A DNA stretch of 48,220 bases from JBGQAS01 sp964498605 (GTDB lineage: Bacteria > Chloroflexota > Anaerolineae > Anaerolineales > Anaerolineaceae): contig CAZCHK010000014.1 of the NCBI GenBank assembly GCA_964498605.1, forward strand, positions 1-48,220, given 5' to 3'. The translations under genes and the position numbers were made by a program. A model generated the notes under the pieces. The model ran no database searches. It was given only the letters and a program-made list of their open reading frames with translations, and was not told where the DNA came from. Positions 1-8,287 of this stretch are shown here, one piece after another (the first letter of the stretch is position 1; the number at the start of each line of letters is the position of its first letter).

Positions 1-1080
1 CAACGCCCTGACATCCGGGTCATTGTGATTTTGGGCAACAACAGCGATGAGGCCGCGATTAAGAAGCTGCCAGGCGTGGACGCTGTCTTTATAAAACCCT
101 TTCATATTCAAGAGCTGGTCAGACGCGTGAATCAGATCGCGCGGGATTCTTCCACCCCTTCGCGAGACGATGATTTCGCGCAATCCGGAGCTGATCTGCA
201 AATTGATACTTCATGGATCGATGATCGGGAAACGATTCAGGAGAATCTGATTCGCCTGGCGTTTCGTTCTCCCGCCCAGGCAGTGATGGTTTTTTTGGAG
301 AATAAAATTTGGGTTCAGGCCAGCCGGCTGGAAAATGACCTGAACCAAAGAGTGGTCGATCAGTTTGTGCGCGCCTGGGAAAAACGATCCGGTTTGGACC
401 TCATCCGGTATTTCAAGGATAAAGACGGGATCAGCACCTGGATGCTGTATGCCACCGGGCTGGTTAAGCAGTACTCTCTGGTCATGGTCTTTCCGGGTGT
501 CAGCATGCTGCATGAGGTTCGCGAAGAGGTCATTCGCATGGCGAACGGGTTGAGTGATGTGAGCCTGTATGACAACCAAAGGAAAGATGAGGCGGAATTC
601 TTGAAAGCCGTCAAAGAAGGATCGGAAGCAAAGGAAAGAAAACCGACCCAGGAACCCACAGGATCCACGCCCAGGAAGAAAACAGGTCAGTTGAAGAAGA
701 AAACCGGAAAGACCTTTCGATTTACGCTCATGCCCAAAGAAGAGGCCACGCTGCTCAGAGGCGATCTGGCCGACAGCCTGAATATTTGGGTCCCCCAGAT
801 CTGCGACGCGAAGCGCTGGGAATTGATTGAGCTGGAAATAGAACAAAAACGAATGCAGATTTCTTTAGCATTGTTTCCGGATCAATCGACCGAGCAGGTT
901 GCAGCGTACCTGAAGGATAAGACGACAGAAATGGTCTTCAAGCTGTTTCCACTGCAAAAGATCCGCGGAGATTTTTGGAATGGAGAGGTGCTGATCGTTG
1001 ACGTGGAAAAAGAGATCCCGGCATTTCTTTCAGAGACGGGTGAATCGGCTGCCGGATTGAGTCAGGAAGGAAAAGGGTAG
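1..1080 (+). CDS. Receiver-domain protein with C-terminal degenerate Y1-transposase-like domain (5' truncated)
   Basis: The reading frame is open from base 1, so the start lies upstream. The first 40 codons look like the last part of a response-regulator receiver domain: a beta strand (IRVIVILG), then FIKPF with the conserved Lys-Pro, then an amphipathic helix. A middle region (about nt 200-560) has alternating strands and helices that could be a Roadblock/LC7-like fold; this is a weak guess. After a Lys/Thr-rich linker (nt 600-710), nt 715-1020 encode a region that lines up with IS200/IS605 Y1 transposases: LRGDLADSL, then WELIELEIE, then VAAYLKDKTTEMVFKLFP. The HUH histidines expected near DHVH are replaced by KRMQ (about nt 844-855) and no catalytic Tyr is evident, so it should be inactive as a nuclease. 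polA starts 3 nt downstream, so the two are probably cotranscribed. Function unknown; perhaps a signalling protein with a domesticated nucleic-acid-binding fold. Confidence 0.7.
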   Translation, partial: QRPDIRVIVILGNNSDEAAIKKLPGVDAVFIKPFHIQELVRRVNQIARDSSTPSRDDDFAQSGADLQIDTSWIDDRETIQENLIRLAFRSPAQAVMVFLENKIWVQASRLENDLNQRVVDQFVRAWEKRSGLDLIRYFKDKDGISTWMLYATGLVKQYSLVMVFPGVSMLHEVREEVIRMANGLSDVSLYDNQRKDEAEFLKAVKEGSEAKERKPTQEPTGSTPRKKTGQLKKKTGKTFRFTLMPKEEATLLRGDLADSLNIWVPQICDAKRWELIELEIEQKRMQISLALFPDQSTEQVAAYLKDKTTEMVFKLFPLQKIRGDFWNGEVLIVDVEKEIPAFLSETGESAAGLSQEGKG

Positions 1081-1083
1081 ATC

Positions 1084-3867
1084 ATGCCACCAACACTCTA
1101 TTTGATCGATGGGCATGCGCTTGCATATCGCACGTACTTTGCACTATCTGGCAGCGGCATGGCCTTTTCTACCAGCTCGGGAGAGCCAACTGCTGGTATT
1201 TATGGTTTTGCCAGTGTGATCATGCGCATTCTGGAACAGGAAAAACCGGAATACCTGGCTGTCGCCTTTGACACAGGGAAGACCTTTCGAAATCAAATGT
1301 ATGCCGAGTATAAAGCGACACGGGCAAAGATGCCTGAAGACCTGCGGCCGCAGATCGAACGGATCCGGCAGATGATGGACGCGTTCGATGTCCCGCGGAT
1401 CGAGGTGGAGGGTTTTGAGGCGGATGACGTGCTGGGCAGCATCGCGCGGCAGGCCGAAAAAATCGGGATGGGGGTGAAGATCATCACTGGAGACAAGGAT
1501 CTGCTTCAGCTGGTCAACGATCGAACGGTAGTGACGCTGCCGGGGAGCAAACTGGCAGAAGGGAAGGATTATTTTGCCGTGGACGTTAAAGAAACACTGG
1601 GAGTGTATCCAGAGCAGGTGATCGATTACAAGGCTCTGGTGGGTGATCATTCGGACAATTACCCTGGCGTGCCGGGTATCGGTGAAAAAACAGCCACCCT
1701 GCTGCTAGAGCAGTATGAAACGCTTGATAGTATTTACGCTCACCTGGAGGAGATACCTCCCCGCTTCCGGGTGAAACTGGAAGCTGGTAAGCAGTCAGCT
1801 TATTTAAGCAAGGATCTGGCAACCATCCGCCTGGATGTTCCGGTTGTCCTGGATATTGATAAAGCCAGCACCAGATATCTGAACTATCCTGCCTTGGAGC
1901 AGATTTTCCGTGAGCTCGAATTCCGCACGCTGTTGACCAGGCTGCAGAACCTCAAAGGAACGGGGATCGGAGGCTCATCCACGCAGCTGGACCTGTTTGG
2001 TCAGCCTGTGGAAAAGATTGCTGTAGCAGAAAACGGGAAGCGTCGAACGATCGTGGTGACGAATCAGGAAGAACTGCGGCAGCTGGTCTCCAGGATGGAG
2101 GCAGCGCGCGAGTTTGCTTTTGATACAGAGACCTCCGGACTGGATCCCATGAGTGTCGACCTGGTAGGAATTTCCATTGCGCTGCAGGAAGGTGAGGGAT
2201 TCTACGTGCCAGTCGGGCATCAAACCAGCCAAAACCAGCTTCCCCGGGATCACGTTGTCAGGGCATTGGGACCTGTTTTTAAAGATGAAGCGATCAAGAA
2301 GGTCGGGCACAACATCAAGTACGATGTGATCGTTTTAGCGCGCAATGGATGCGAGACAGGCGGGATTCACTTTGACACGATGATCGCCGAGTGGCTTCTC
2401 AGGCCGGACTCGAGGAATCTGGGACTGAAGGACATGGCAGGACTGTATCTGAACCTGGAGATGACCCGCATTGAGGATCTCATCGGAAAGGGCAAGAACC
2501 AGACATCCATGTCCCAGCTTCCCATCCCTCAGGTCGCGGAATATGCCGCCGCGGACGCGGAAGTCACCTTGCGATTAAAGAGTGTTTTGCAGGGAAAAAT
2601 GATTGACCCCAGATTGCAGAAGATGTTCTATGAGATCGAAATGCCGCTGGTGTCGGTTCTCGCCAGCATGGAAATGGCGGGGATCAGTCTGGACACGCCG
2701 TTCCTGCAGCAGATGTCGGGAGAATTGAACATCCGGCTGGGTGAAATTGAAACAGTCGTGCAGAAAGCCGCCGGGTATGCTTTTAATCTGAACTCCACCC
2801 AGCAGCTGTCAAAGGTTCTTTTTGAGACGCTGAAACTGGAACCTCCCGACCGAAGCAAAAAAACTGCCAGCGGGCATTATTCAACTTCGGCGGAGGTTCT
2901 GGATGAGCTGGTCGGGAAACATGAAGTGGTGGACCTTCTGTTGGAATACCGCGAGCTGTCAAAGCTCCGCTCGACGTACGTCGATTCCCTGCCCGCGCAA
3001 GTCAATCCCAAAACAGGCCGGGTGCACACCTCGTTCAATCAAACGGGGACAGTGACCGGAAGAGTAGCTTCGTCCGATCCCAATCTGCAGAACATCCCCA
3101 TTCGCACTGAGATGGGCAGCAAGATCCGTAAGGCGTTTATTGCCGAGGACGGCTGGAAATTGCTGTCTGTGGATTATTCGCAGATTGAACTTCGCATCGT
3201 GGCGCACATGGCCGGGGATGAGGCGATGTTGAACGCTTTCCAGGCGGGACAGGATATCCACACGGCGACTGCCGCAGCGATACACAATGTTGACCTGGAC
3301 CAGGTCACCAAAGAACAGCGCAGACAGGCTAAAGCGATAAACTTTGGATTGATCTACGGCATGAGCCCGTTCGGGTTGAGCCGATCGACTGGTATCACTT
3401 TAGCGGAAGCGGAGAACTTCGTCAAGGAATACTTCCACGACTTTCCGGGTGTTCGGCGCTACCTGGATGAGATTCGGCAGTCGGCATCTCGCAGCGGATA
3501 CGTTGAGACCATGCTTGGCAGAAGGCGTTTCTTCCCGAACCTAAAAAGCGGGGCGAACCCCGCTCTGCGCGCGAGGGAAGAGCGCGAAGCGATCAACGCT
3601 CCTATCCAGGGGACGGCAGCGGATATCATCAAGATCGCCATGACCAGGCTGCCCACGGCCTTGACAAACGCCGGCATGAAAACGCGCATTTTGCTACAGG
3701 TTCATGATGAGCTTGTCCTGGAAGCGCCTGACCACGAGGTGCGGGAAGCTGCCAGGGTTGTTCGGGAGACGATGGAAAGCGCCATGATCCTCAGCATTCC
3801 CCTGACCACAGATGCTCGCTGGGGTCAAAACTGGGGCTCTATGAAAAGTATTTCCGAATTACAATAA
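1084..3867 (+). CDS. polA: DNA polymerase I
   Basis: Full-length 927-residue family A polymerase for Okazaki-fragment maturation and repair. The N-terminal 5'-nuclease domain (about 1-290) carries the acidic FEADDVLG and GDKDLLQLV motifs and a helix-hairpin-helix near VPGIGEKTA. The central 3'-5' exonuclease looks intact: DTETSGLDP at about 347, HNIKYD, and YAAADAE supply the carboxylates and Tyr, so proofreading is expected. Polymerase motifs are present: A (DYSQIELR, from 697), B (KAINFGLIYG, from 750) and C (QVHDELVLE, about 873). The ATG lies 3 nt after the preceding receiver gene, with an A/G-rich SD region inside that gene's end. A TPR gene follows after 24 nt. Identification is secure. 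Confidence 0.97.
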   Translation: MPPTLYLIDGHALAYRTYFALSGSGMAFSTSSGEPTAGIYGFASVIMRILEQEKPEYLAVAFDTGKTFRNQMYAEYKATRAKMPEDLRPQIERIRQMMDAFDVPRIEVEGFEADDVLGSIARQAEKIGMGVKIITGDKDLLQLVNDRTVVTLPGSKLAEGKDYFAVDVKETLGVYPEQVIDYKALVGDHSDNYPGVPGIGEKTATLLLEQYETLDSIYAHLEEIPPRFRVKLEAGKQSAYLSKDLATIRLDVPVVLDIDKASTRYLNYPALEQIFRELEFRTLLTRLQNLKGTGIGGSSTQLDLFGQPVEKIAVAENGKRRTIVVTNQEELRQLVSRMEAAREFAFDTETSGLDPMSVDLVGISIALQEGEGFYVPVGHQTSQNQLPRDHVVRALGPVFKDEAIKKVGHNIKYDVIVLARNGCETGGIHFDTMIAEWLLRPDSRNLGLKDMAGLYLNLEMTRIEDLIGKGKNQTSMSQLPIPQVAEYAAADAEVTLRLKSVLQGKMIDPRLQKMFYEIEMPLVSVLASMEMAGISLDTPFLQQMSGELNIRLGEIETVVQKAAGYAFNLNSTQQLSKVLFETLKLEPPDRSKKTASGHYSTSAEVLDELVGKHEVVDLLLEYRELSKLRSTYVDSLPAQVNPKTGRVHTSFNQTGTVTGRVASSDPNLQNIPIRTEMGSKIRKAFIAEDGWKLLSVDYSQIELRIVAHMAGDEAMLNAFQAGQDIHTATAAAIHNVDLDQVTKEQRRQAKAINFGLIYGMSPFGLSRSTGITLAEAENFVKEYFHDFPGVRRYLDEIRQSASRSGYVETMLGRRRFFPNLKSGANPALRAREEREAINAPIQGTAADIIKIAMTRLPTALTNAGMKTRILLQVHDELVLEAPDHEVREAARVVRETMESAMILSIPLTTDARWGQNWGSMKSISELQ

Positions 3868-3891
3868 AGAAAATAAAGGAACAAGCAATTC

Positions 3892-6219
3892 ATGCCAGGA
3901 ATCAAAGACGCTTTTACCAATGCCATGAACCAGGGACACTCAGCTGCCTGGGATCAAAACTGGGAAGAAGCGGTGCGCTGTTACAGGATTGCCTTAACCG
4001 AATCACCGGATGACCTTCAGGCATTGACCAGCCTGGCGCTGGCTTTGACCGAGATGCAGGACCTGGATTCCGCCCTGCACTGCTACCTCAAAGCGACCAA
4101 GGTTGATCCTGGAGACCCCGTCATCCTTACCAATCTGGCAAAGATCTATGAGCGCATGGGAAGAGTGTCGGAGGCAATTCCGGAGTGGAATAAAGCAGCG
4201 GATCTTTATCTGAAGGACAAACTGGTTGATCAGGCTTTGGATGGGTTCATGCATGCCATCGTGCTGCAGCCGGCCAATTTGAGCGCTCGATTGCGGCTGG
4301 CGACGATACTTGATCAACTGGGCAGAAAAAATGAGGCTTCTGAAGAGTATTTGAATGTCGCCAGCATCTTCCAGCAAACTGGCGATATCCAAAAGGCCCT
4401 GCAATCCATCGACTATGTTCTCAAAATGAATCCCGGGTGTCCGGAAGCCGAAAAAGCGCGTGAAACTCTGCGAGCTGGACAGCAGCTACCTCCAGCTCAA
4501 CGTCCTCGCGGAGGGACAGGACCCATGAACATGGCGAAAGTCCGCTCAATGGATGAAGGGAAAGGCGATGAGCAGGTGAAGCGCGACCCGGTGGATGAGG
4601 CGCTTCACAAAGCTTTGGTGAAATTGGCCGGACACCTGTTCCTGCAGGAAGCCAGTGAAGAAGGTGAAGGCCAGCTTTCAAAGCGCGGACTTGCTTCCTT
4701 GGCGCGGGGAACGGGCGGACTTTCCGCGGATCACTCTGCTCGCGCCCGGATGCAGCTTCACCTCAGCAAAGCGATTGATTCCCAGACTCAGGCGGTCTTC
4801 GACCAGGCTGCTGTCGAACTTGAACGGGCCATTGAAAGTGGTTTGAAGGCCCCGGAAGCATATTTTGACATGGGATATCTGCTTTTTGAGACCGACCCTG
4901 AAAAATCACTGCGTTTCTTGCAGCAGTCACTACGCCACACGGACTTCAGCCTGGCTTCTTATTTATTGATCGCACAGATCCATCACACGCGCGGCATGCT
5001 TTCTGAAGCGGTCAAAGAATACCTGGGAGGTCTGGCCCTGGCGGACGCATCCGTTATCGATCCGGAACAATCCAACGAGCTGCTGCAGCTGTATGAAGTC
5101 ATTGTCGAATCGCAGGCGCAAATATCGGACCAGGAGCAGCTGCGCACACTGTGCGAGACCTTGTCGGACCAGCTGCTGCGAAAGGATTGGCGTGAGTTTT
5201 TGCTGACTGCCAGGGAACAGTTACCCCCCACGCTGCCGGGAAATCCTCCTTTACCCGTGGCAACGATGTTGATCGAAACAAGGGGAGGAAAGGTGGTCGA
5301 ATCCCTGGCTTACGTGAGACAGCTATCGGAAGATGGCAGGTTACGATCTGCCATGGAAGTCGCTTACGACTCCATAGCGAGTGCTCCGACCTATTTACCG
5401 CTGCATGCACAGATGGCAGAGGTGCTCGCCAAGGAGGGCCGGCTTCAGGACGCTGTAGATAAGATCATGGTCACATCGGTCCTGTACGATCTCAGGGGTG
5501 AAACAGCACAGGCAATCCAGCTGTTGACCAGGGGATCTCAAATAGCTCCCATGGATATCGCCATACGCAGTAAGTTGATCGATTATTACAAAATCCAGGG
5601 ACGCACGGAAGCAGCCTTGCAGCAGTTTCTTGATCTTGGCAATGTGTATTACCAGCTGGCCGAGCTGGACATGTCAAAGCAGGCACTTCTGAGCGGACTG
5701 AAACTCGCCCAGGAATCCAAAGGTATGCGGGACTGGATCGTGAAGCTTTTGGCGAAGATCGCGGATATCGATGTCCAACGGTTTGACTGGCGCAATGCCA
5801 TTCGCATGCTGGAACAACTGCGCACGCTGAAACCGGAAGACTCCACGACCCGGGCTCAATTGATCGACCTGAACATAAAACTTGGACAGGTGAACATGGC
5901 TGTATCCGAACTTTCGGCTTACCTGTCGTTAATGGAAAACACAGGCAGGCTAACCGAGGCGATCCGATTTGCCAAAGAAATCAACACAGAGCATCCAGAT
6001 CAGCTTGAGCTGCGTGAAGTGCTGGCAGATATGCTCATCCATAACAATAAGATCAAGGAAGCCGTAAAAGAGCTGGAAGTGATCTTGAAGATTAACATCG
6101 AAGAAGGCAATAATCAGCGGGTGGCAGCCACGCTGCAGCGCTTGATCACTGTTGATCCACAGAACGCAGACCGATATCAGCAATTGTTACAGGAAACTTA
6201 CCGCAAGAGATCGAAGTAA
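3892..6219 (+). CDS. Tetratricopeptide-repeat protein
   Basis: A 775-residue soluble protein made largely of TPR helix pairs. Repeats are clear at the N-terminus (ALTSLALALTEMQDLDSALHCYLKATKVDP, split here by description only: residues about 40-75) and again in the C-terminal half, where A..L...P spacing recurs about every 34 residues. A charged, Pro/Gly-rich linker at residues about 195-235 divides two solenoids. No signal peptide or membrane segment is visible, so it should be a cytoplasmic scaffold. An AAAGGA-like SD precedes the ATG. It sits 24 nt after polA and ends just before an intrinsic terminator, so it probably forms the last gene of the receiver-polA unit. Its partner is unknown. 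Confidence 0.85.
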   Translation: MPGIKDAFTNAMNQGHSAAWDQNWEEAVRCYRIALTESPDDLQALTSLALALTEMQDLDSALHCYLKATKVDPGDPVILTNLAKIYERMGRVSEAIPEWNKAADLYLKDKLVDQALDGFMHAIVLQPANLSARLRLATILDQLGRKNEASEEYLNVASIFQQTGDIQKALQSIDYVLKMNPGCPEAEKARETLRAGQQLPPAQRPRGGTGPMNMAKVRSMDEGKGDEQVKRDPVDEALHKALVKLAGHLFLQEASEEGEGQLSKRGLASLARGTGGLSADHSARARMQLHLSKAIDSQTQAVFDQAAVELERAIESGLKAPEAYFDMGYLLFETDPEKSLRFLQQSLRHTDFSLASYLLIAQIHHTRGMLSEAVKEYLGGLALADASVIDPEQSNELLQLYEVIVESQAQISDQEQLRTLCETLSDQLLRKDWREFLLTAREQLPPTLPGNPPLPVATMLIETRGGKVVESLAYVRQLSEDGRLRSAMEVAYDSIASAPTYLPLHAQMAEVLAKEGRLQDAVDKIMVTSVLYDLRGETAQAIQLLTRGSQIAPMDIAIRSKLIDYYKIQGRTEAALQQFLDLGNVYYQLAELDMSKQALLSGLKLAQESKGMRDWIVKLLAKIADIDVQRFDWRNAIRMLEQLRTLKPEDSTTRAQLIDLNIKLGQVNMAVSELSAYLSLMENTGRLTEAIRFAKEINTEHPDQLELREVLADMLIHNNKIKEAVKELEVILKINIEEGNNQRVAATLQRLITVDPQNADRYQQLLQETYRKRSK

Positions 6220-6234
6220 CGCCGCGGTAGATGA

Positions 6235-6259
6235 ACTCTGAGCTGTTCAGGGTCTTTTT
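6235..6259 (+). terminator. Intrinsic terminator after the polA-TPR unit
   Basis: A 7-bp stem (ACTCTGA with TCAGGGT, one G-U pair) with a GCTGT loop is followed by CTTTTT. It begins 15 nt after the TPR stop and overlaps the 3' end of the convergent helicase-loader gene. Confidence 0.55.
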
Positions 6260-7650
6260 GATTTAACGGACGATCCCTGTCCGGAGCGGTAGGAGGGAGC
6301 CAGTATCGCATGGACCGTGCAGCGCGAGGTATCCAGCATGCGGCTGCGAATTCTGGGGTCCATTTCGTCCATGCTGGCCGTAGTAGTGATTACTGTCGGC
6401 AGGCGTGTTTCGTACCGGTAATTGAGCAGCTGGAACAGCTTCTCCTTTGCCCAGGGAGTGGAGGATTGGGTTCCCAGGTCATCCAGAATGAGAAGCGGAG
6501 CGGTGCGGATTTGTTCAAACAACGAGTCGTAGGAGATGTTGCTGGCCGGATTAAAGGTTGCTCTCAGGTGATCCAGCAGATCCGGCACGACCTGAAAGAT
6601 GACCTGTTCACCGGTAGCGTCGCGGTAATTGCCGATCGCTGCCGCAAGGTGTGTTTTTCCGCAGCCGTAGGTACCTTGAAGGACCAGCCAGCCTTTGGGA
6701 TGCTCAGCATAATTCTGGGAGGCGCGAAAAGCTTTCTCCAGGCTTTTCTGCTCAGCAGCGGGAAGTTTCTCATTCTCCCGCAGGCTGAAGTTACCGAAAC
6801 TGTGCTCACAGACGATGGAAAGCGTGGAAATGGAAGCGTGGGTGGAATCCTGCAGCGGTGATCGGTAATCCGGGGCCATGATCCTCACGTGTGTGACCAG
6901 ATCAGGATCCATCAAACGGGAACGAATCCTGCCGTCCAATTCCACCAGCTCAGCGTTGGTCGTAACGATGGTAGCCAGTTTGTTCAGGTAGCGGTGATTG
7001 ATGATCTGGTAGAGCTTCTCTTCCGCCCAGGGTGTGGCGTTTTGCGTTCCGATGTCGTCCAGTACGAGCAGAGTGACACCGCGGATCTCCGCGAATCGGC
7101 TTTCGAATGTTGATGAAGGATCGTTGTAACTGAAGCGGATCCAGTCCAGCAGGTCGGGAACGGTTTGGAACAGTGTCGGGACGCCTAGATCAACTGCCTG
7201 GTTGGCAATTGCCGCGGCAAGATGTGTTTTTCCGCATCCATAACCGCCTATGAACAACAACCAGCCGGACAATTGGTTGGCGTATGTCTGAGCTTGATTC
7301 AAGGCGGCGTTGAGCGAATGGATCTGCTGTTCGCCCAAACCCATTCGGCCTTGGATTTTGAAGGAGGCGAAAGTCATGTGTTCGACCGATTCCAGATGGG
7401 AGACTTTAACCAGGCGCTCTCTTTCGTTTTGTTTATCTTTTCTCAGCTGGCATTCGCAGATTTCCATTTTGCCAAAGCGGGGATCGTTGACGGGCACATC
7501 GTATCTGAGATAACCGATGCCATCGCAGATGGGACATACATCCTTCTTTGCGGCTTTTTTTTGGGAAGGATCAATGCTCGATGATGTCGCCATATTTTCC
7601 ACTGATGTATTTTCCGCGATCTTGCGGGTGATCTCTGCGCTCTTTTTCAT
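6247..7650 (-). CDS. DnaC/DnaI-like helicase loader with two tandem AAA+ modules
   Basis: A 467-residue protein that appears to contain two complete helicase-loader ATPase modules. An N-terminal zinc-type site (C39, C42, C65, C67) resembles the DnaI zinc domain. Module 1 has Walker A GGYGCGKT (135-142), Walker B LLVLDD (194-199) and RIRSR (241-245). Module 2 repeats all three: GTYGCGKT (326-333), LLILDD (386-391) and RIRSR (433-437). DnaC and DnaI normally carry one AAA+ module, so this looks like an internal duplication. It is the last gene after bfn, dnaB and dnaD-like, as expected for loading DnaB at origins or stalled forks. The ATG has a good SD (AGGAAGG), although this places the start 80 nt inside the preceding gene; an in-frame ATG at 7593 is a weaker alternative. 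Confidence 0.88.
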   Translation of the reverse strand: MKKSAEITRKIAENTSVENMATSSSIDPSQKKAAKKDVCPICDGIGYLRYDVPVNDPRFGKMEICECQLRKDKQNERERLVKVSHLESVEHMTFASFKIQGRMGLGEQQIHSLNAALNQAQTYANQLSGWLLFIGGYGCGKTHLAAAIANQAVDLGVPTLFQTVPDLLDWIRFSYNDPSSTFESRFAEIRGVTLLVLDDIGTQNATPWAEEKLYQIINHRYLNKLATIVTTNAELVELDGRIRSRLMDPDLVTHVRIMAPDYRSPLQDSTHASISTLSIVCEHSFGNFSLRENEKLPAAEQKSLEKAFRASQNYAEHPKGWLVLQGTYGCGKTHLAAAIGNYRDATGEQVIFQVVPDLLDHLRATFNPASNISYDSLFEQIRTAPLLILDDLGTQSSTPWAKEKLFQLLNYRYETRLPTVITTTASMDEMDPRIRSRMLDTSRCTVHAILAPSYRSGQGSSVKSKRP

Positions 7651-8287
7651 TGCGACCTTCCTGTTTCCACCTTTTTAAGATAGCTTCGACGTATGTCCAA
7701 CGCCTGACGTTGCTCTTTACGGCGATTCCAACGGCTTCTTCCAGCCATTCACTGGAATATTCTCCTTCCGCTTCCCGGAGGATGTCTGAGATCAACGGTG
7801 TCAGTGGACCGATGTGCTGTTCGTAGAGCGTGTAAATGTTCGGGCGATCCCTCTCCAGGATCACGGTGGACTTCCCGTTTGAAGAAGCACTTACTTTTGT
7901 TTTGGTCAAGCTTTTTAAACACGCCCTGCCGAAGGGTGAATTGGGAACGAAATAACGATCTTCAAAATTTGCTGATCCGGGTGCGTTGGTCAGCAGCGTA
8001 CCGCGCTTCAGCGCTTTCGTCAAGCCGCTTTGAGCCAGCAACACCGCTTCCGCGTCATCAGGAGAAAGACCTTGCAGGAATTCCCTGTCTGACAAGATGT
8101 TTTGCCAGGAGATCCACGGGCCGGTCTTTTCTTTTTTCGAAAAGAACCATAAAGAATAAATGGTGATTTTCAGTTCATCAAGATCGCTTATTTCATTTAA
8201 AAGATGAGAAAACAGCTCATCTGGCAATTTTGTGCCAGCTGACGGGTTATCCGAAAAGCCTGAAAAACCGGACACCTTTTTTCTCAC
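7571..8287 (-). CDS. DnaD-domain primosome protein
   Basis: A 238-residue protein. The C-terminal part (about 150-210) carries the DnaD-like signature: YEQHIGPLTP, a helical stretch with WLEEAVGIAV, then WTYVEAILKRW. In Firmicutes, DnaD remodels DNA and helps recruit the DnaI-DnaC helicase-loader complex to DnaA or PriA. The N-terminal part (about 20-130) is alpha-helical and could be the winged-helix scaffold, but that match is less clear. It starts with GTG immediately after the dnaB stop (TAG then GTG), implying translational coupling, and overlaps the loader gene by 80 nt. Calling it functionally DnaD is inference from the domain and the neighbours. Confidence 0.8.
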   Translation of the reverse strand: MRKKVSGFSGFSDNPSAGTKLPDELFSHLLNEISDLDELKITIYSLWFFSKKEKTGPWISWQNILSDREFLQGLSPDDAEAVLLAQSGLTKALKRGTLLTNAPGSANFEDRYFVPNSPFGRACLKSLTKTKVSASSNGKSTVILERDRPNIYTLYEQHIGPLTPLISDILREAEGEYSSEWLEEAVGIAVKSNVRRWTYVEAILKRWKQEGRNEKERRDHPQDRGKYISGKYGDIIEH

